This document shows positions 1 to 9,598 of a stretch of 64,000 bases of DNA, piece after piece. A program made the translations under genes and the position numbers. The DNA is from Areca catechu (lineage: Eukaryota > Streptophyta > Magnoliopsida > Arecales > Arecaceae). The notes beneath the pieces are model-generated. The model worked only from the letters and a program-made list of their open reading frames with translations. It made no database searches and was not told the DNA's origin. Position 1 is the first letter of the stretch. Every line of letters starts with the position of its first letter. The stretch covers positions 42,270,354 to 42,334,353 of the forward strand of contig CM038044.1 in assembly GCA_021397845.1 (NCBI GenBank), read 5' to 3'.

Positions 1-5
1 GAGCA

Positions 6-689
6 TTGGATGGAAGATTCGACTCCTACACCCCCCTCAACCTCCCTCGAGAGAAGATCCTCATGGAGATAGAAAAAGAAAATTATCTCCAACGGTCCCG
101 TCCCATGAAGGCCTCCTCTTCCACAAGGAACAGGAACAAATTCTGCCAATTCCACCGGGACCACGGCCACAACACAGAAGAATGCATCCAGCTGAGGGAT
201 GCGATCGAGGATCTCATCAAGAGAGGATACCTGGGATGGTACATCGGTCTCCAGGGATCCCGGTCAGAAGCAACTGTTCCCCAGCCACCTCTCGAAGAGG
301 CCGAATTGCCAAATCAAAGGCCCACCAATGGAGGTGTAGGGATGATACACCGGCCCACCAACTGGAGAAGGAATGAAGATGAAGCTTCAAAGAGACTGAA
401 AGATAATAACTCCATCCTCTTCTCTGACAATGACCTTGCGGGAGTTCGACTCCCGCACGATAACCCTCTTGTAATTTTGGCCATAGTGGCCAATTATGAT
501 GTACAGAGAGTTCTTATTGATAATGGAAGTTCTACTGATGTCTTGATGTACGATACATTCTCCAAAATGTATTTGCTTAGACATCAACTGCAAAGATCCC
601 CCATACCACTCTCCGGTTTCGGGGGCAACCAAGTTTATGCCGAAGGGGAGATAGTGTTGCCTGTAACCCTCGGCACCGAGCCTCGATAA
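6..689 (+). pseudogene. Tat-type Gag C-terminus and aspartic protease, partial
   Basis: The Gag part ends in a zinc-knuckle variant C-x2-H-x4-H-x4-C (FCQFHRDHGHNTEEC, about nt 150-190), in which the second Cys of the usual CCHC knuckle is His, followed by the RDAIEDLIKRGYL segment typical of Tat Gag. About 340 nt later comes an aspartic-protease active-site region with IDNGSSTDVL, where D-x-G-S-S replaces the canonical D-T/S-G; such D-x-GSS forms are common in Tat proteases. The first frame stop is TAA at 687-689, just before the protease C-terminus. The 5' end is cut by the window edge, so length relative to family cannot be judged. Not functional as it stands. Confidence 0.85.
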
Positions 690-1140
690 AAGACATTGCC
701 GATCAACTTCACGGTAGTCTAGATCTCCTCAGCATATAATATTATTCTGGGGAGGCCTGCCTTGAATAGGTTCCGGACCGTGATCTCCTCTCACTACCTC
801 TTGGTACGCTTTCCCACCAAGGATGGAGTTGGAGAAGTTAGAGGGAACTAGAGGACAACACGGCAATGTCTGATGATTGAAGACAGGCATTTCAAGGATT
901 CGACTACTCCGGATCAGCTGGATCTGAGGGATTCAACCATAAACCTTGGTGAACCCATGGAGAAGACCATCTCGATACCTTTGAAAGAGGAAGATCCCTC
1001 CAGAGTTGTGCAGATCGGGAGCGCCCTTGATGAGAAAACCAGAATGAAGCTGATCCGTTTTCTCAGGGACAACGCCGATGTCTTCGCTTGGTCGGCTTCA
1101 GACATGCCCGGGATTCCCGTCGAAGTGATTACTCATCAGC
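690..1140 (+). pseudogene. Tat-type protease end and RT N-terminus, broken
   Basis: The same frame continues with a protease C-terminal motif (SAYNIILGRPALNRFR, about nt 731-778) and then the segment linking protease to RT (NADVFAWSASDMPGI, about nt 1072-1116), both standard landmarks of Tat pol. In-frame stops lie at 720-722 and 849-851. Similarity is lost near 1140, before any RT catalytic motif. The next 25 bases to 1164 are not recognisable Tat pol. The catalytic RT domain is absent from this fragment. Confidence 0.8.
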
Positions 1141-1164
1141 TGGAACCCTGGGTACAAGCCGGTG

Positions 1165-2336
1165 TGGTGCGGGCACCAGAATCAGAAAGAGACTCCAACC
1201 AATTCGAGTCCATATTGGGTCCTGTAATCTTTCTTTAGAGTCCAAAATAATCATGTAAGTCGAGTCCATGTCGGGTCTAGTCTTAGTCCAATCCAAATGG
1301 GTCAACTAGCATCAAGCCTAAAGAAGACTCACAATGTATACCCCAAATCAAGACCAAAGCCAACTCAATTGGGGACCACATGCCACATCACCTGCGCCAC
1401 CTCAACTTGGGACCACATGCCACGTCAAGAGGGGACCACATGCCACCTCACATGCCACCTCACCACAAGAGGGCGCCATCCCAAGTTCAAATTCAAGAAA
1501 GTTGGCCAAGGAGGATTTCAAGCAAGAAAATCAGCCCTCTCCCCTTATATTACTCCACTTGTTTGGGGATTTGAAATTTCAAAATTTGTGAGGCTTCATT
1601 TAAAGCCTTGGACGCCCCTTGTAAAGAAAATGGATGAATGAATACAATTTTTCAAAAATTCTCTATGTGTTTCTATGTGCCTATGTGGATCTTTGTGCCT
1701 AAGTGAACCTCTTCCTCTCCTCCATCATTTCTTCTCCCTAATCCTTCTCTTTTACTCTTCATCTTCCAAGCAATCCTCTTCCTTCAAGGCGAATTAAGGA
1801 CATCCTCACAAGAAAAAGATCAACACCAACACAAGCTTCCACCATGGCGCCAAGGATCATTTTCAACAAACTCTCCTTTTGAGTTCCATCAACCTTCTCA
1901 TTTCTAATTAAGCTTCTAATCATCTTGGTTTCTTTGTTGCAGGGTTCTCTAGGTTCCAGATCCAGGAGGAGGGATTACTTGCTACAAACCAGAAAGTTAG
2001 ATGGCCCATCTTATATGGTATGATCTTTCATTTGAGAACCTTAAGAGCGAATCCCTTGTGCTTGAGATTTCAATGCTTGAACTCCTAGTCTTTTAAGATC
2101 GGGATCATTAAATAGGGCTAGCTTGACTTGTGTGCGAATTCTAATATTGTCCTATTTCTTTAATATTTTGATAGTCCTCCTAGCTAGGTTTAAGTATAAG
2201 CATTTAGGGTTTCTTATTTAGATCTCCTTGATCTTATATGTTGAATCACTCATATGCAAGTAAGAATTGCTAGTTAAACTTTGGTTAATCTCCTTTAGAG
2301 TCACATGATTGCATCCTCATCATGCATACCACACCA
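1165..2336 (+). repeat. 5' LTR of chromovirus A
   Basis: It begins TGGTGCGGGCACCAG, the start shared with other chromovirus LTRs here, and ends CACACCA four bases before the PBS, giving TGGT...ACCA termini and 1172 bp. It contains three copies of GGGACCACATGCCAC (1372, 1409, 1432), a possible TATA-like CTTATATTACTCC near 1543, and a pyrimidine-rich tract ending TTGCAG at 1937-1942 that looks like a 3' splice site. A 114-codon open frame at 1297-1641 recurs in the second copy but has no known domain and is probably incidental. Confidence 0.9.
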
Positions 2337-2340
2337 ATCT

Positions 2341-3671
2341 TGGTATCAGAGCATGGTAGAATAAGTTCCTGATTGCATAGCATTAAGTCCTTGAAGTACT
2401 TAGATCGGGGGCGTTACCAGGCCGTCCGGTCTTAGGAGAAAGTAGGGTTTAAACACCCTCTCTTCCTATTCCACGGGGATCTCCTAAGGCGTGTCGGGGT
2501 GCCATTATGATTGACCCGTGAAAAAGAAAGCCAAAGGACTTCTTAGATTTCATTTGTGAATTTTGCATTGGGCACGTTCTGTTTTTTCTGCTTGCTGTAT
2601 TTTCTGTAGGCTGACTGTAATCCGCCTGCAACTCCAAAGGTAAGTATCACATTCCTTGTTGGAATATTTTTTTTCCTGTTCCATTTTAAGTTTCTTATCA
2701 CTGTTTTAAATTTCAATCTAAAAAATAATTTACAGAAAAAATGAAAATTCCTGCAGTCCATCAGTGTTATTAGGGTTTCTGTTCTATTCTGTTCCTTTTC
2801 ATTATCTTCATTTCAGAATCTGCCTAGAATAGTACAGATTTTATTTTGAATTTTTGTTTCATCTGGTATGTCATATAGAAGTTAGGAGTTTTCTATAATT
2901 TTTTAATATTTTTCTGATATTTTTTTCTGTACTTATCAACACCACTTTTAAACTGCAACACACTACTTCTGCACCTGAATTTTGAAATTTGCATGCATCT
3001 CATGACAAATCAAATTAAGGGCATGAAATTGACATAGGGTCAGGATTTCATCACCTGTCCCTAGCCCAAAAATCACCAAATTGCATATCGACCCAATCCC
3101 TAACTAAAATTGATTAGACATTAATTGCCCTAGTGGGTTAGGAACATCAATTTGGTCGAGCCCGGGTTATTGTCAACTCATTGTGTCAACTAGTCTTGTG
3201 TGTGCCCTATTACTTGGTGTCTAGAATTGGGACTAAGGGCTTGGGTGCTGATCCATCTATCGGGCCAATTCCACCGGGCCTAGGTAGGCCAGAGACAGGA
3301 TCTCACACTCCCCTTGTTCTAAAACCTGGCCAAGTATAGAGTTACTACAATCTAGCTTGCCACCTTGATTAGGCAACTAGCTTGGAACTCTAGGTCCAGT
3401 TCAATTCAATTGGGAAAGCTTGTGCAACCCATTTCTTCATCTATTATTGAAAGCTGGTGTCAAGGATAGAGGTTAAGTGGCTCAAGCCTAAGCGGTTCTT
3501 GTGGTTTTTAATTAGGACCCAGTGAAAGCTGGGGGAACCTCCCACAGACCCACCTCCTGACTGGCCAGTGGAAGAGAGTAGCTGTTGATTTGATTGTATC
3601 TAGTCAACTCAGTTTATTTGGACTAACCGGTTTAGAAAACTCGTAGTTCGGGTCTGAGTCTAATTGTTTGC
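2341..3671 (+). other. PBS and untranslated leader of chromovirus A
   Basis: TGGTATCAGAGCATGG at 2341 matches the 3' end complement of initiator tRNA-Met, the usual minus-strand primer site. The 1.3-kb leader that follows has no sustained ORF on the sense strand. Near 3120-3400 it carries segments that recur in the leaders of B, C, H, L and F (for example CCCTAGTGGG, GGTGTCTAGAAT, GGGCCAAT, CACTCCCC), although A lacks a clean form of the CCAAT/ATTGG hairpin seen in the others. Confidence 0.85.
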
Positions 3672-6600
3672 ATGACAACTAGGTCAGGCACACCTTACCA
3701 CCCTTCACAAGCCCAACCTAGTTCATCCATGGATACTAGTATGGAAAGCCTTATGAGAACTATGATCGAGAAGATGGACCGTTTGGATGCTAAATTTGGT
3801 CAGTTCGAGGAAAGGGTAGGAATCCTAGAAGAAGCTAGGTTGACCCCAACTGAACCACCTTCACCCAGATTACCTTTAGTTCATCCTAGAGCCCAACGAC
3901 AGGAACACACACCTGACCCAATTCAAAGAAGACCGTATCAGGATTATGTTGATCATACTCCAGAGCCACCTCCTAGAAGGCCTCACTATGATACTTTTGA
4001 TCAGGATGATCGGGCCCTAAGGAACATCCGTCTAGATGCACCAACCTTTGAGGAAAACTTAGATCCTAAGGTGTACACAGACTGGGAGGCTGACATGGAC
4101 CAGTATTTTGACTGGTATGATATGTCTGAAGAGAGAAGATTTAAGTTTGCCAAAATCAGACTAGTTCGTCAGGCTCGGTTATATTGGGGAAACGTGGAAC
4201 GCATATCAAGGCAAAGGGGAGATTTACATATAGCAACATGGAGAGATATGAAGAGGAAACTTAGAGAGAAATATCTGCCTATGTCTTATCAGCAAAGGTT
4301 ATTAGATCAGTGGCAACGATTGACACAGGGTAACAAGACCGTTTCTGAATACGTTGCTAAATTTGATGAGTTTGTGATGCGATGCAATGTAGTCGAGTCT
4401 GAAGCAGCCACTTTATCAAGGTTTAGATCAGGGTTGAATGATGATATAAAAGGGGAGCTGTTTTTAAGGGAAGTCCATGATTTAGATCAGGCATACCAAG
4501 TTGCCACGGACTATGAGAGGTTTCAAAGGAGAGCTACATTTAGACGACCTGAACCTATTAGGTTTAACCCTCCTGTTAGCAGGCCTAGTTCAGTCCCTGG
4601 TACAACCAATAGACCAAGATCCAGCTCAAATCCAACCCCTAGGCACAACCCTGCCATTCCCCCAATTCCTAGAGAAGACAAAGGAAAGAGCCCTGAAGTT
4701 CAAGGTGAGAGGGAGCGAGTCTGCTATAAGTGTCATAAACCAGGTCATTTTGTGAGCCAATGTCCCTCTAGAGCTTTACATATAGGGGAGGCAGAAGAAG
4801 GTGAATCAGAACCCCTGGAGAATGATGAAGAGGAGGTTTATGACGCAGGGGATTGCTTGGCTGATGAGTATGAAGGAGATGAAGATAACATAGACTCATC
4901 AGATTTGCTAGGAGTTGTGAGACGTATCATGACACAGACCAAGGAGCAAGAAGACTGGCGTAGAACTAGCATCCTACACACATTTGTTAGGATAGGAGAA
5001 AAGGTCTGTAAGATCGTCATTGATTGTGGAAGCTGTGTCAACGCCATTTCCACTAACGCAGCCAAAAGTCTAGGATTACCCGTTGTACCACATCCCAATC
5101 CATATAAGGTGTCATTGATCGATTCCACTTCTATACCAATCAAGTCAAGATGTCAGGTTCAAGTCCAGCTTCAATCCTATCAGGAAAAGATCTGGTGTGA
5201 TGTGCTTCCTATGGGGGTAAGTAGCATCATCTTAGGTAGGCCATGGTTGTTTGATCATGATGTGACCATCTTTGGTCGATCAAACTCCTGTGCTTTCAAT
5301 TTCAATGGCAAGAAAATTGTCATTCATCCAACCCAGCCTAAGGATAATGTCAAGAGAGGAGCTAGCAGCTTGAAAGATAAGAAGACTAGATTAAATTTAA
5401 TAGGTGCAAATGAATTAGAGCAAGATATCATGGAAGGAGCACCTATTTGGGTAGTAGCTGCTAAGGAAATTAAGGACCACAGCCCTGTAGAACACCCTCA
5501 ACAGGTGGTCCAATTATTGAAAGAATTTGAGGATGTGTTTCTAGAAGATCTCCCCGATAACCTCCCACCTTTAAGAGACATACAACACGCAATAGATTTA
5601 ATCCCTGGAGCGACTTTACCTAATTTGCCTCACTATAGGATGAACCCAACTGAACACCAGGAACTGCAAAGGCAAGTGGGTGAACTTCTTAGGAAGGGGT
5701 TTATTAAGGAAAGCTTAAGTCCATGTGCAGTCCCTGCTCTGCTGACCCCTAAAAAAGATGGCACCTGGAGGATGTGTATAGATAGCCGTGCCATTAATAA
5801 GATCACTGTAAAGTATAGATTCCCAATCCCAAGATTAGACGACATGTTAGATATGATAGCTGGATCGACAATTTTTTCCAAGATAGACCTAAAAAGTAGC
5901 TATTACCAGGTTAGGGTTAGGCCTGGAGACGAATGGAAGACCACTTTTAAGACTAAAGATGGATTATATGAGTGGTTAGTCATGCCGTTCGGTCTGTCCA
6001 ATGCACCCAGCACTTTTATGAGAATAATGAATCAGGTGTTAAAGGTTTTTATCGGAAGATTTGTAGTGGTCTATTTTGATGATATACTTATATATAGCAA
6101 AACAAAGGCAGACCACTTAACCCACCTGAAGCAAGTTTGTCAAGTCCTGAGAAAAGATAGTCTCTATGCCAATATCAAGAAGTGTGATTTCCTGACAAAT
6201 AGAGTTATCTTTCTAGGATTCGTAGTCACATCTGAAGGGGTGTCCGCTGACCCTGCGAAAATTAAGTCAATAGTAGAGTGGCCTATACCCAAGAATATCC
6301 ATGATGTCCGTAGTTTCCACGGTTTAGCCACCTTCTATAGGAGATTCATTAGAGGGTTCAGTACGATAGTGGCTCCAATCACTGATTGTATTAGGAAGGG
6401 AAATTTTGAGTGGACTAAAGCAGCAGGTAAGGCCTTCCTAACAATTAAGGAGAAAATGACACAAGCACCTATCTTAAGGTTACCCGATTTTACCAAGGTG
6501 TTTGAGGTTGCTTGTGATGCTTCTGGGGTCGGAATTGGAGGTGTTTTGAGTCAAGAGAATCACCCAGTAGCATACTTCAGTGAAAAGTTAAATGAGGCGA

Positions 6601-6971
6601 GACTAAGGTATTCCATGTATGATAAGGAACTGTATGCTGTAGTTCAAGCTCTACGATTTTGGAGGCATTATCTTCTACCCCACGAGTTTGTCCTGTTCTC
6701 TGATCACGAAGCTCTTAAGTTCCTTAGTTCTCAAAAGAAATTAAACCCTAGGCACGAAAAATGGGTAGAATTCATACAAGCTTACACGTTCATTTTTAAA
6801 CATCGTGCCGGTACTGAAAATAGGGTTGCTGATGCGTTGAGCCGCCGTTCTGTGTTGTTAACCTCTGTGAGCACTGAAGTAGTAGGGTTCGATAGATTGA
6901 AAGATGAATATCACACCAACCAATTCGAGTCCATATTGGGTCCTGTAATCTTTCTTTTGAGTCCAAAATAA
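3672..6971 (+). CDS. gag-pol: Chromovirus Gag-protease-RT-RNase H polyprotein, integrase missing
   Basis: A single uninterrupted frame from ATG (3672) reads about 1,080 codons of retroelement protein and then about 19 codons of LTR. In order: Gag N-terminal linker rich in P and R; capsid (LDAPTFEENLDPKVYTDW at about 120); CCHC zinc knuckle CYKCHKPGHFVSQC (about 351-364); aspartic protease with IDCGSCVNAIS (about 450), where D-C-G-S replaces D-S/T-G; RT with KKDGTWRMCIDSRA (about 694) and catalytic YFDD (about 800); RNase H with DAS, YDKE, SDHEAL and VADALSR, supplying the acidic residues. The usual integrase and chromodomain (about 450 residues) are replaced by LTR sequence from 6916. The start is the ATG opening MTTRSG, matched by MSTRSG or MTTRAG starts in sister elements. 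An open frame this long argues for recent origin or constraint, but without integrase the copy cannot insert on its own. Confidence 0.93.
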   Translation: MTTRSGTPYHPSQAQPSSSMDTSMESLMRTMIEKMDRLDAKFGQFEERVGILEEARLTPTEPPSPRLPLVHPRAQRQEHTPDPIQRRPYQDYVDHTPEPPPRRPHYDTFDQDDRALRNIRLDAPTFEENLDPKVYTDWEADMDQYFDWYDMSEERRFKFAKIRLVRQARLYWGNVERISRQRGDLHIATWRDMKRKLREKYLPMSYQQRLLDQWQRLTQGNKTVSEYVAKFDEFVMRCNVVESEAATLSRFRSGLNDDIKGELFLREVHDLDQAYQVATDYERFQRRATFRRPEPIRFNPPVSRPSSVPGTTNRPRSSSNPTPRHNPAIPPIPREDKGKSPEVQGERERVCYKCHKPGHFVSQCPSRALHIGEAEEGESEPLENDEEEVYDAGDCLADEYEGDEDNIDSSDLLGVVRRIMTQTKEQEDWRRTSILHTFVRIGEKVCKIVIDCGSCVNAISTNAAKSLGLPVVPHPNPYKVSLIDSTSIPIKSRCQVQVQLQSYQEKIWCDVLPMGVSSIILGRPWLFDHDVTIFGRSNSCAFNFNGKKIVIHPTQPKDNVKRGASSLKDKKTRLNLIGANELEQDIMEGAPIWVVAAKEIKDHSPVEHPQQVVQLLKEFEDVFLEDLPDNLPPLRDIQHAIDLIPGATLPNLPHYRMNPTEHQELQRQVGELLRKGFIKESLSPCAVPALLTPKKDGTWRMCIDSRAINKITVKYRFPIPRLDDMLDMIAGSTIFSKIDLKSSYYQVRVRPGDEWKTTFKTKDGLYEWLVMPFGLSNAPSTFMRIMNQVLKVFIGRFVVVYFDDILIYSKTKADHLTHLKQVCQVLRKDSLYANIKKCDFLTNRVIFLGFVVTSEGVSADPAKIKSIVEWPIPKNIHDVRSFHGLATFYRRFIRGFSTIVAPITDCIRKGNFEWTKAAGKAFLTIKEKMTQAPILRLPDFTKVFEVACDASGVGIGGVLSQENHPVAYFSEKLNEARLRYSMYDKELYAVVQALRFWRHYLLPHEFVLFSDHEALKFLSSQKKLNPRHEKWVEFIQAYTFIFKHRAGTENRVADALSRRSVLLTSVSTEVVGFDRLKDEYHTNQFESILGPVIFLLSPK

Positions 6972-8057
6972 TCATGTAAGTCGAGTCCATGTCGGGTCTA
7001 GTCTTAGTCCAATCCAAATGGGTCAACTAGCATCAAGCCTAAAGAAGACTCACAATGTATACCCCAAATCAAGACCAAAGCCAACTCAATTGGGGACCAC
7101 ATGCCACATCACTTGCGCCACCTCAACTTGGGACCACATGCCATGTCAAGAGGGGACCACATGCCACCTCACATGCCACCTCACCACAAGAGGGCGCCAT
7201 CCCAAGTTCAAATTCAAGGAAGTTGGCCAAGGAGGATTTCAAGCAAGAAAATCAGCCCTCTCCCCTTATATTACTCCACTTGTCTGGGGATTTGAAATTT
7301 CAAAATTTGTGAGGCTTTATTTAAAGCCTTGGATGCCCCTTGTAAAGAAAATGGATGAATGAATACAATTTTTTAGAAATTCTCTATGTGTTTCTATGTG
7401 CCTATGTGGATCTTTGTGCCTAAGTGAACCTCTTCCTCTCCTCCATCATTTCTTCTCCCTAATCCTTCTCTTTTACTCTTCATCTTCCAAGCAATCCTCT
7501 TCCTTCAAGGCGAATTAAGGACATCCTCACAAGAAAAAGATCAACACCAATACAAGCTTCCACCATGGCGCCAAGGATCATTTCCAACAAACTCTCCTTT
7601 TGAGTTCCATCAACCTTCTCATTTCTAATTAAGCTTCTAATCATCTTGGTTTCTTTGTTGCAGGGTTCTCTAGGTTCCAGATCCAGGAGGAGGGATTACT
7701 TGCTACAAACCAGAAAGTTAGATGGCCCATCTTATGTGGTAAGATCTTTCATTTGAGAACCTTAAGAGCGAATCCCTTGTGCTTGAGATTTCAATGCTTG
7801 AACTCCTAGTCTTTTAAGATCGGGATCATTAAATAGGGCTAGCTTGACTTGTGTGCGAATTCTAATCTTGTCCTATTTCTTTAATATTTTGATAGTCCTC
7901 CTAGCTGGGTTTAAGTATAAGCATTTAGGGTTTCTTATTTAGATCTCCTTGATCTTATATGTTGAATCACTCATATGCAAGTAAGAATTGCTAGTTAAAC
8001 TTTGGTTAATCTCTTTTAGAGTCACATGATTGCATCCTCATCATGCATACCACACCA
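6916..8057 (+). repeat. Second LTR copy of chromovirus A, lacking first 30 bp
   Basis: It aligns base for base with 1195-2336 at an offset of 5721, with about 16 differences noticed. The first 30 LTR bases and any PPT are missing, because the sequence joins directly to the pol frame at 6915/6916. It ends CACACCA at 8057 like the left copy. Confidence 0.92.
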
Positions 8058-8314
8058 ATCTTGGTATCAGAGCATGGTAGAATAAGTTCCTGATTGCATA
8101 GCATTAAGTCCTTGAAGTACTTGGATCGGGGGCGTTACCAGGCCGTCCGGTCTTAGGAGAAAGTAGGGTTTAAATACCCTCTCTTCCTATTCCACGGGGA
8201 TCTCCTAAGGCATGTCGGGGTGCCATTGTGATTGACCCGTGAAAAAGAAAGCCAAAGGACTTCTTAGATTTCATTTGTGAATTTTGCATTGGGCACGTTC
8301 TATTTTTTCTGATT
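8058..8314 (+). other. Second PBS and truncated leader after the A LTR
   Basis: TGGTATCAGAGCATGG at 8062 and the following 240 bases repeat 2341-2590. A normal 3' LTR would be followed by target DNA; here the element's own PBS and leader follow. Homology to A ends near 8311, and homology to the B LTR starts at about 8315 (GTCATTTGCAGGTCCC). Confidence 0.9.
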
Positions 8315-8715
8315 GTCATTTGCAGGTCCCTGAGTTCCTACGAATCCAACGACTCCAGCCAAGCCTCAATCGGATCACCGAGCAGAAAGCCGGGTATTCG
8401 CGGGTCTTTGGCTCGGTTTTCCAAGCCGCATCCATCGAGGAACGAGAGACCCCTTCGCTGCGATCTTCACAGACATTGTCAGGTACACCCCTCTACCTCC
8501 AGTAGTTTTATTGTAGGAGAACTTGCCCTAACCGAGGCTTCTCAGCCCCGGCGGTCCTTCTTTGCTACTTTTCTAGGTCCTAATCTGCATGCTGATCTTC
8601 AAAAATTCATACAAAATTCCCTACAAATAATTTTGATCTGAAATTTGGGAGTTAATCACCTAACTTAACATGTAAAACATACAAAAAAAATGGCATGCAT
8701 ATTAGTTTTGGATCA
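8315..8715 (+). repeat. 3' remnant of the 5' LTR of element B
   Basis: It matches the second tandem unit and the end of the B 3' LTR (about 13634-14022), including the segment around GGCCGCATCCATCGAGG and the end AAATGGCATGCATATTAG. It ends GGATCA two bases before the PBS. Confidence 0.88.
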
Positions 8716-8717
8716 TT

Positions 8718-9598
8718 TGGTATCAGAGTATAGATTAGGGCTTGTTTTCTACAATTTTTCAGTCCATATATGCTCTGTTATTTTAATTATTTCTCCCTTT
8801 AAAAAACTCCAAAAATTTTTAAATTTGTTTCTATGGATTTATAATAATTAAAGGTAATTTTTAGAATTTTGTAAAATTTTATTTCGGACTGTGAATTTTC
8901 TTCAAGCCGAAATACAGCCTGTAAATTTTTGACTCTATTTTTTTTTTCAGCAAGACAAGTTTGGAAGTTTTAGGTTTTTGTTTAGCAATTTTTGCATATC
9001 TTTTAATTTTAGTATATTTCCTGTATATTAGGCCATAATTTGGAAGTTTTCTTCTATTTAAGAAAATTCCAAAAAAAAAAAATTACATATTCTCCAAAAA
9101 TACCAAAAACATCTAAACCCTAATTTGCATCCTCATCTGCCTGCCATCATTGCATAATTTACTTTTAAGGGAACTCTTGCTATATCAGATGGGGGGAGGA
9201 TTTGATCACCTCTCCTTAGCCCAAAACCACATCCCTTGCATTCATTCCCAAGCCTTAACCTAAAATTAATTAGACTTAATTTGCCCTAGTGGGCTAGGGA
9301 CACCAACTGGTCAGGTCCGGGCTAGTGTTAGATCATTGTGTCAAGTTAACCTATGTGTGCCTTGTGCTTAGTGTCTAGAACGGTGGTTTAGGGATTCAAT
9401 CCTGAAGGGCTTGTGTGCTGGTCCGCCTACCTGGCCAATCTCTGATTGGTGTCTAGGATTGGCAATCAGGGACCTAACACTCCCCTTACGCTTGCCTGGC
9501 TGAGTACAGGGTTCCTATAGACTAGTTTGCCACCCTGATTGAGCATCTAGTTCGGACTCTAGGTCTAGTCAGCTATAGTCGGTATGATCGAGTCTTGC
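8718..9598 (+). other. PBS and leader of element B with CCAAT/ATTGG hairpin module
   Basis: TGGTATCAGAG at 8718 is the PBS, diverging from the tRNA match after 11 bases. The leader has AT-rich sequence with no ORF, then a conserved module at 9370-9503: GTGTCTAGAACGGTGGTT, CCTGGCCAAT-loop-ATTGGTGTCTAGGA and CTTGCCTGGCTGA. The hairpin is CCAAT 9435-9439, loop 9440-9444, ATTGG 9445-9449. Gag ATG follows about 150 bases later. Confidence 0.8.

Larger units (their letters stand above)
1..1164 (+). mobile_element. Tat-lineage Ty3/gypsy fragment (5' coding part, element T)
   Basis: This stretch holds the end of gag, the protease and the start of reverse transcriptase of a Tat-type Ty3/gypsy element in one reading frame with three stops (687, 720, 849). 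It ends where the LTR of chromovirus A begins at 1165. RNase H, integrase, antisense ORFs and 3' LTR of a Tat element reappear at 31560-32362 and 37855-44243, so the simplest reading is one Tat element whose RT core was lost during later insertions and recombination. That link is inferred from order, orientation and lineage; no sequence in the window overlaps both parts. No 5' LTR is present, so the element starts upstream of the window. Confidence 0.85.
1165..8314 (+). mobile_element. Chromovirus A (Ty3/gypsy), integrase deleted, with second LTR-leader copy
   Basis: The order is LTR (1165-2336), PBS (2341), leader, one long gag-PR-RT-RNase H ORF (3672 to about 6915), then a second LTR copy lacking its first 30 bases (6916-8057), followed not by flanking DNA but by a second PBS and 250 bases of leader. 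The two LTR copies run at a constant 5721-base offset and differ at about 16 sites by eye over 1.14 kb. Integrase, chromodomain and PPT are missing; the break joins the pol frame to LTR base 31. The second LTR-PBS-leader suggests the 3' LTR once served as the 5' LTR of a tandem copy. Right-hand homology to A stops near 8311, where LTR sequence of element B begins. Confidence 0.9.

Noticed and set aside
1297..1641. 114-codon ORF in the A LTR, recurring at 7018-7362
   Set aside because: Its recurrence is due to the LTR being duplicated. It has no recognisable domain, overlaps other open frames and consists partly of the GGGACCACATGCCAC repeat.
2341..2353. TGGTATCAGAGC motifs as tRNA gene fragments
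   Set aside because: They are primer binding sites at LTR ends. No cloverleaf, D-arm or T-arm sequence accompanies them.
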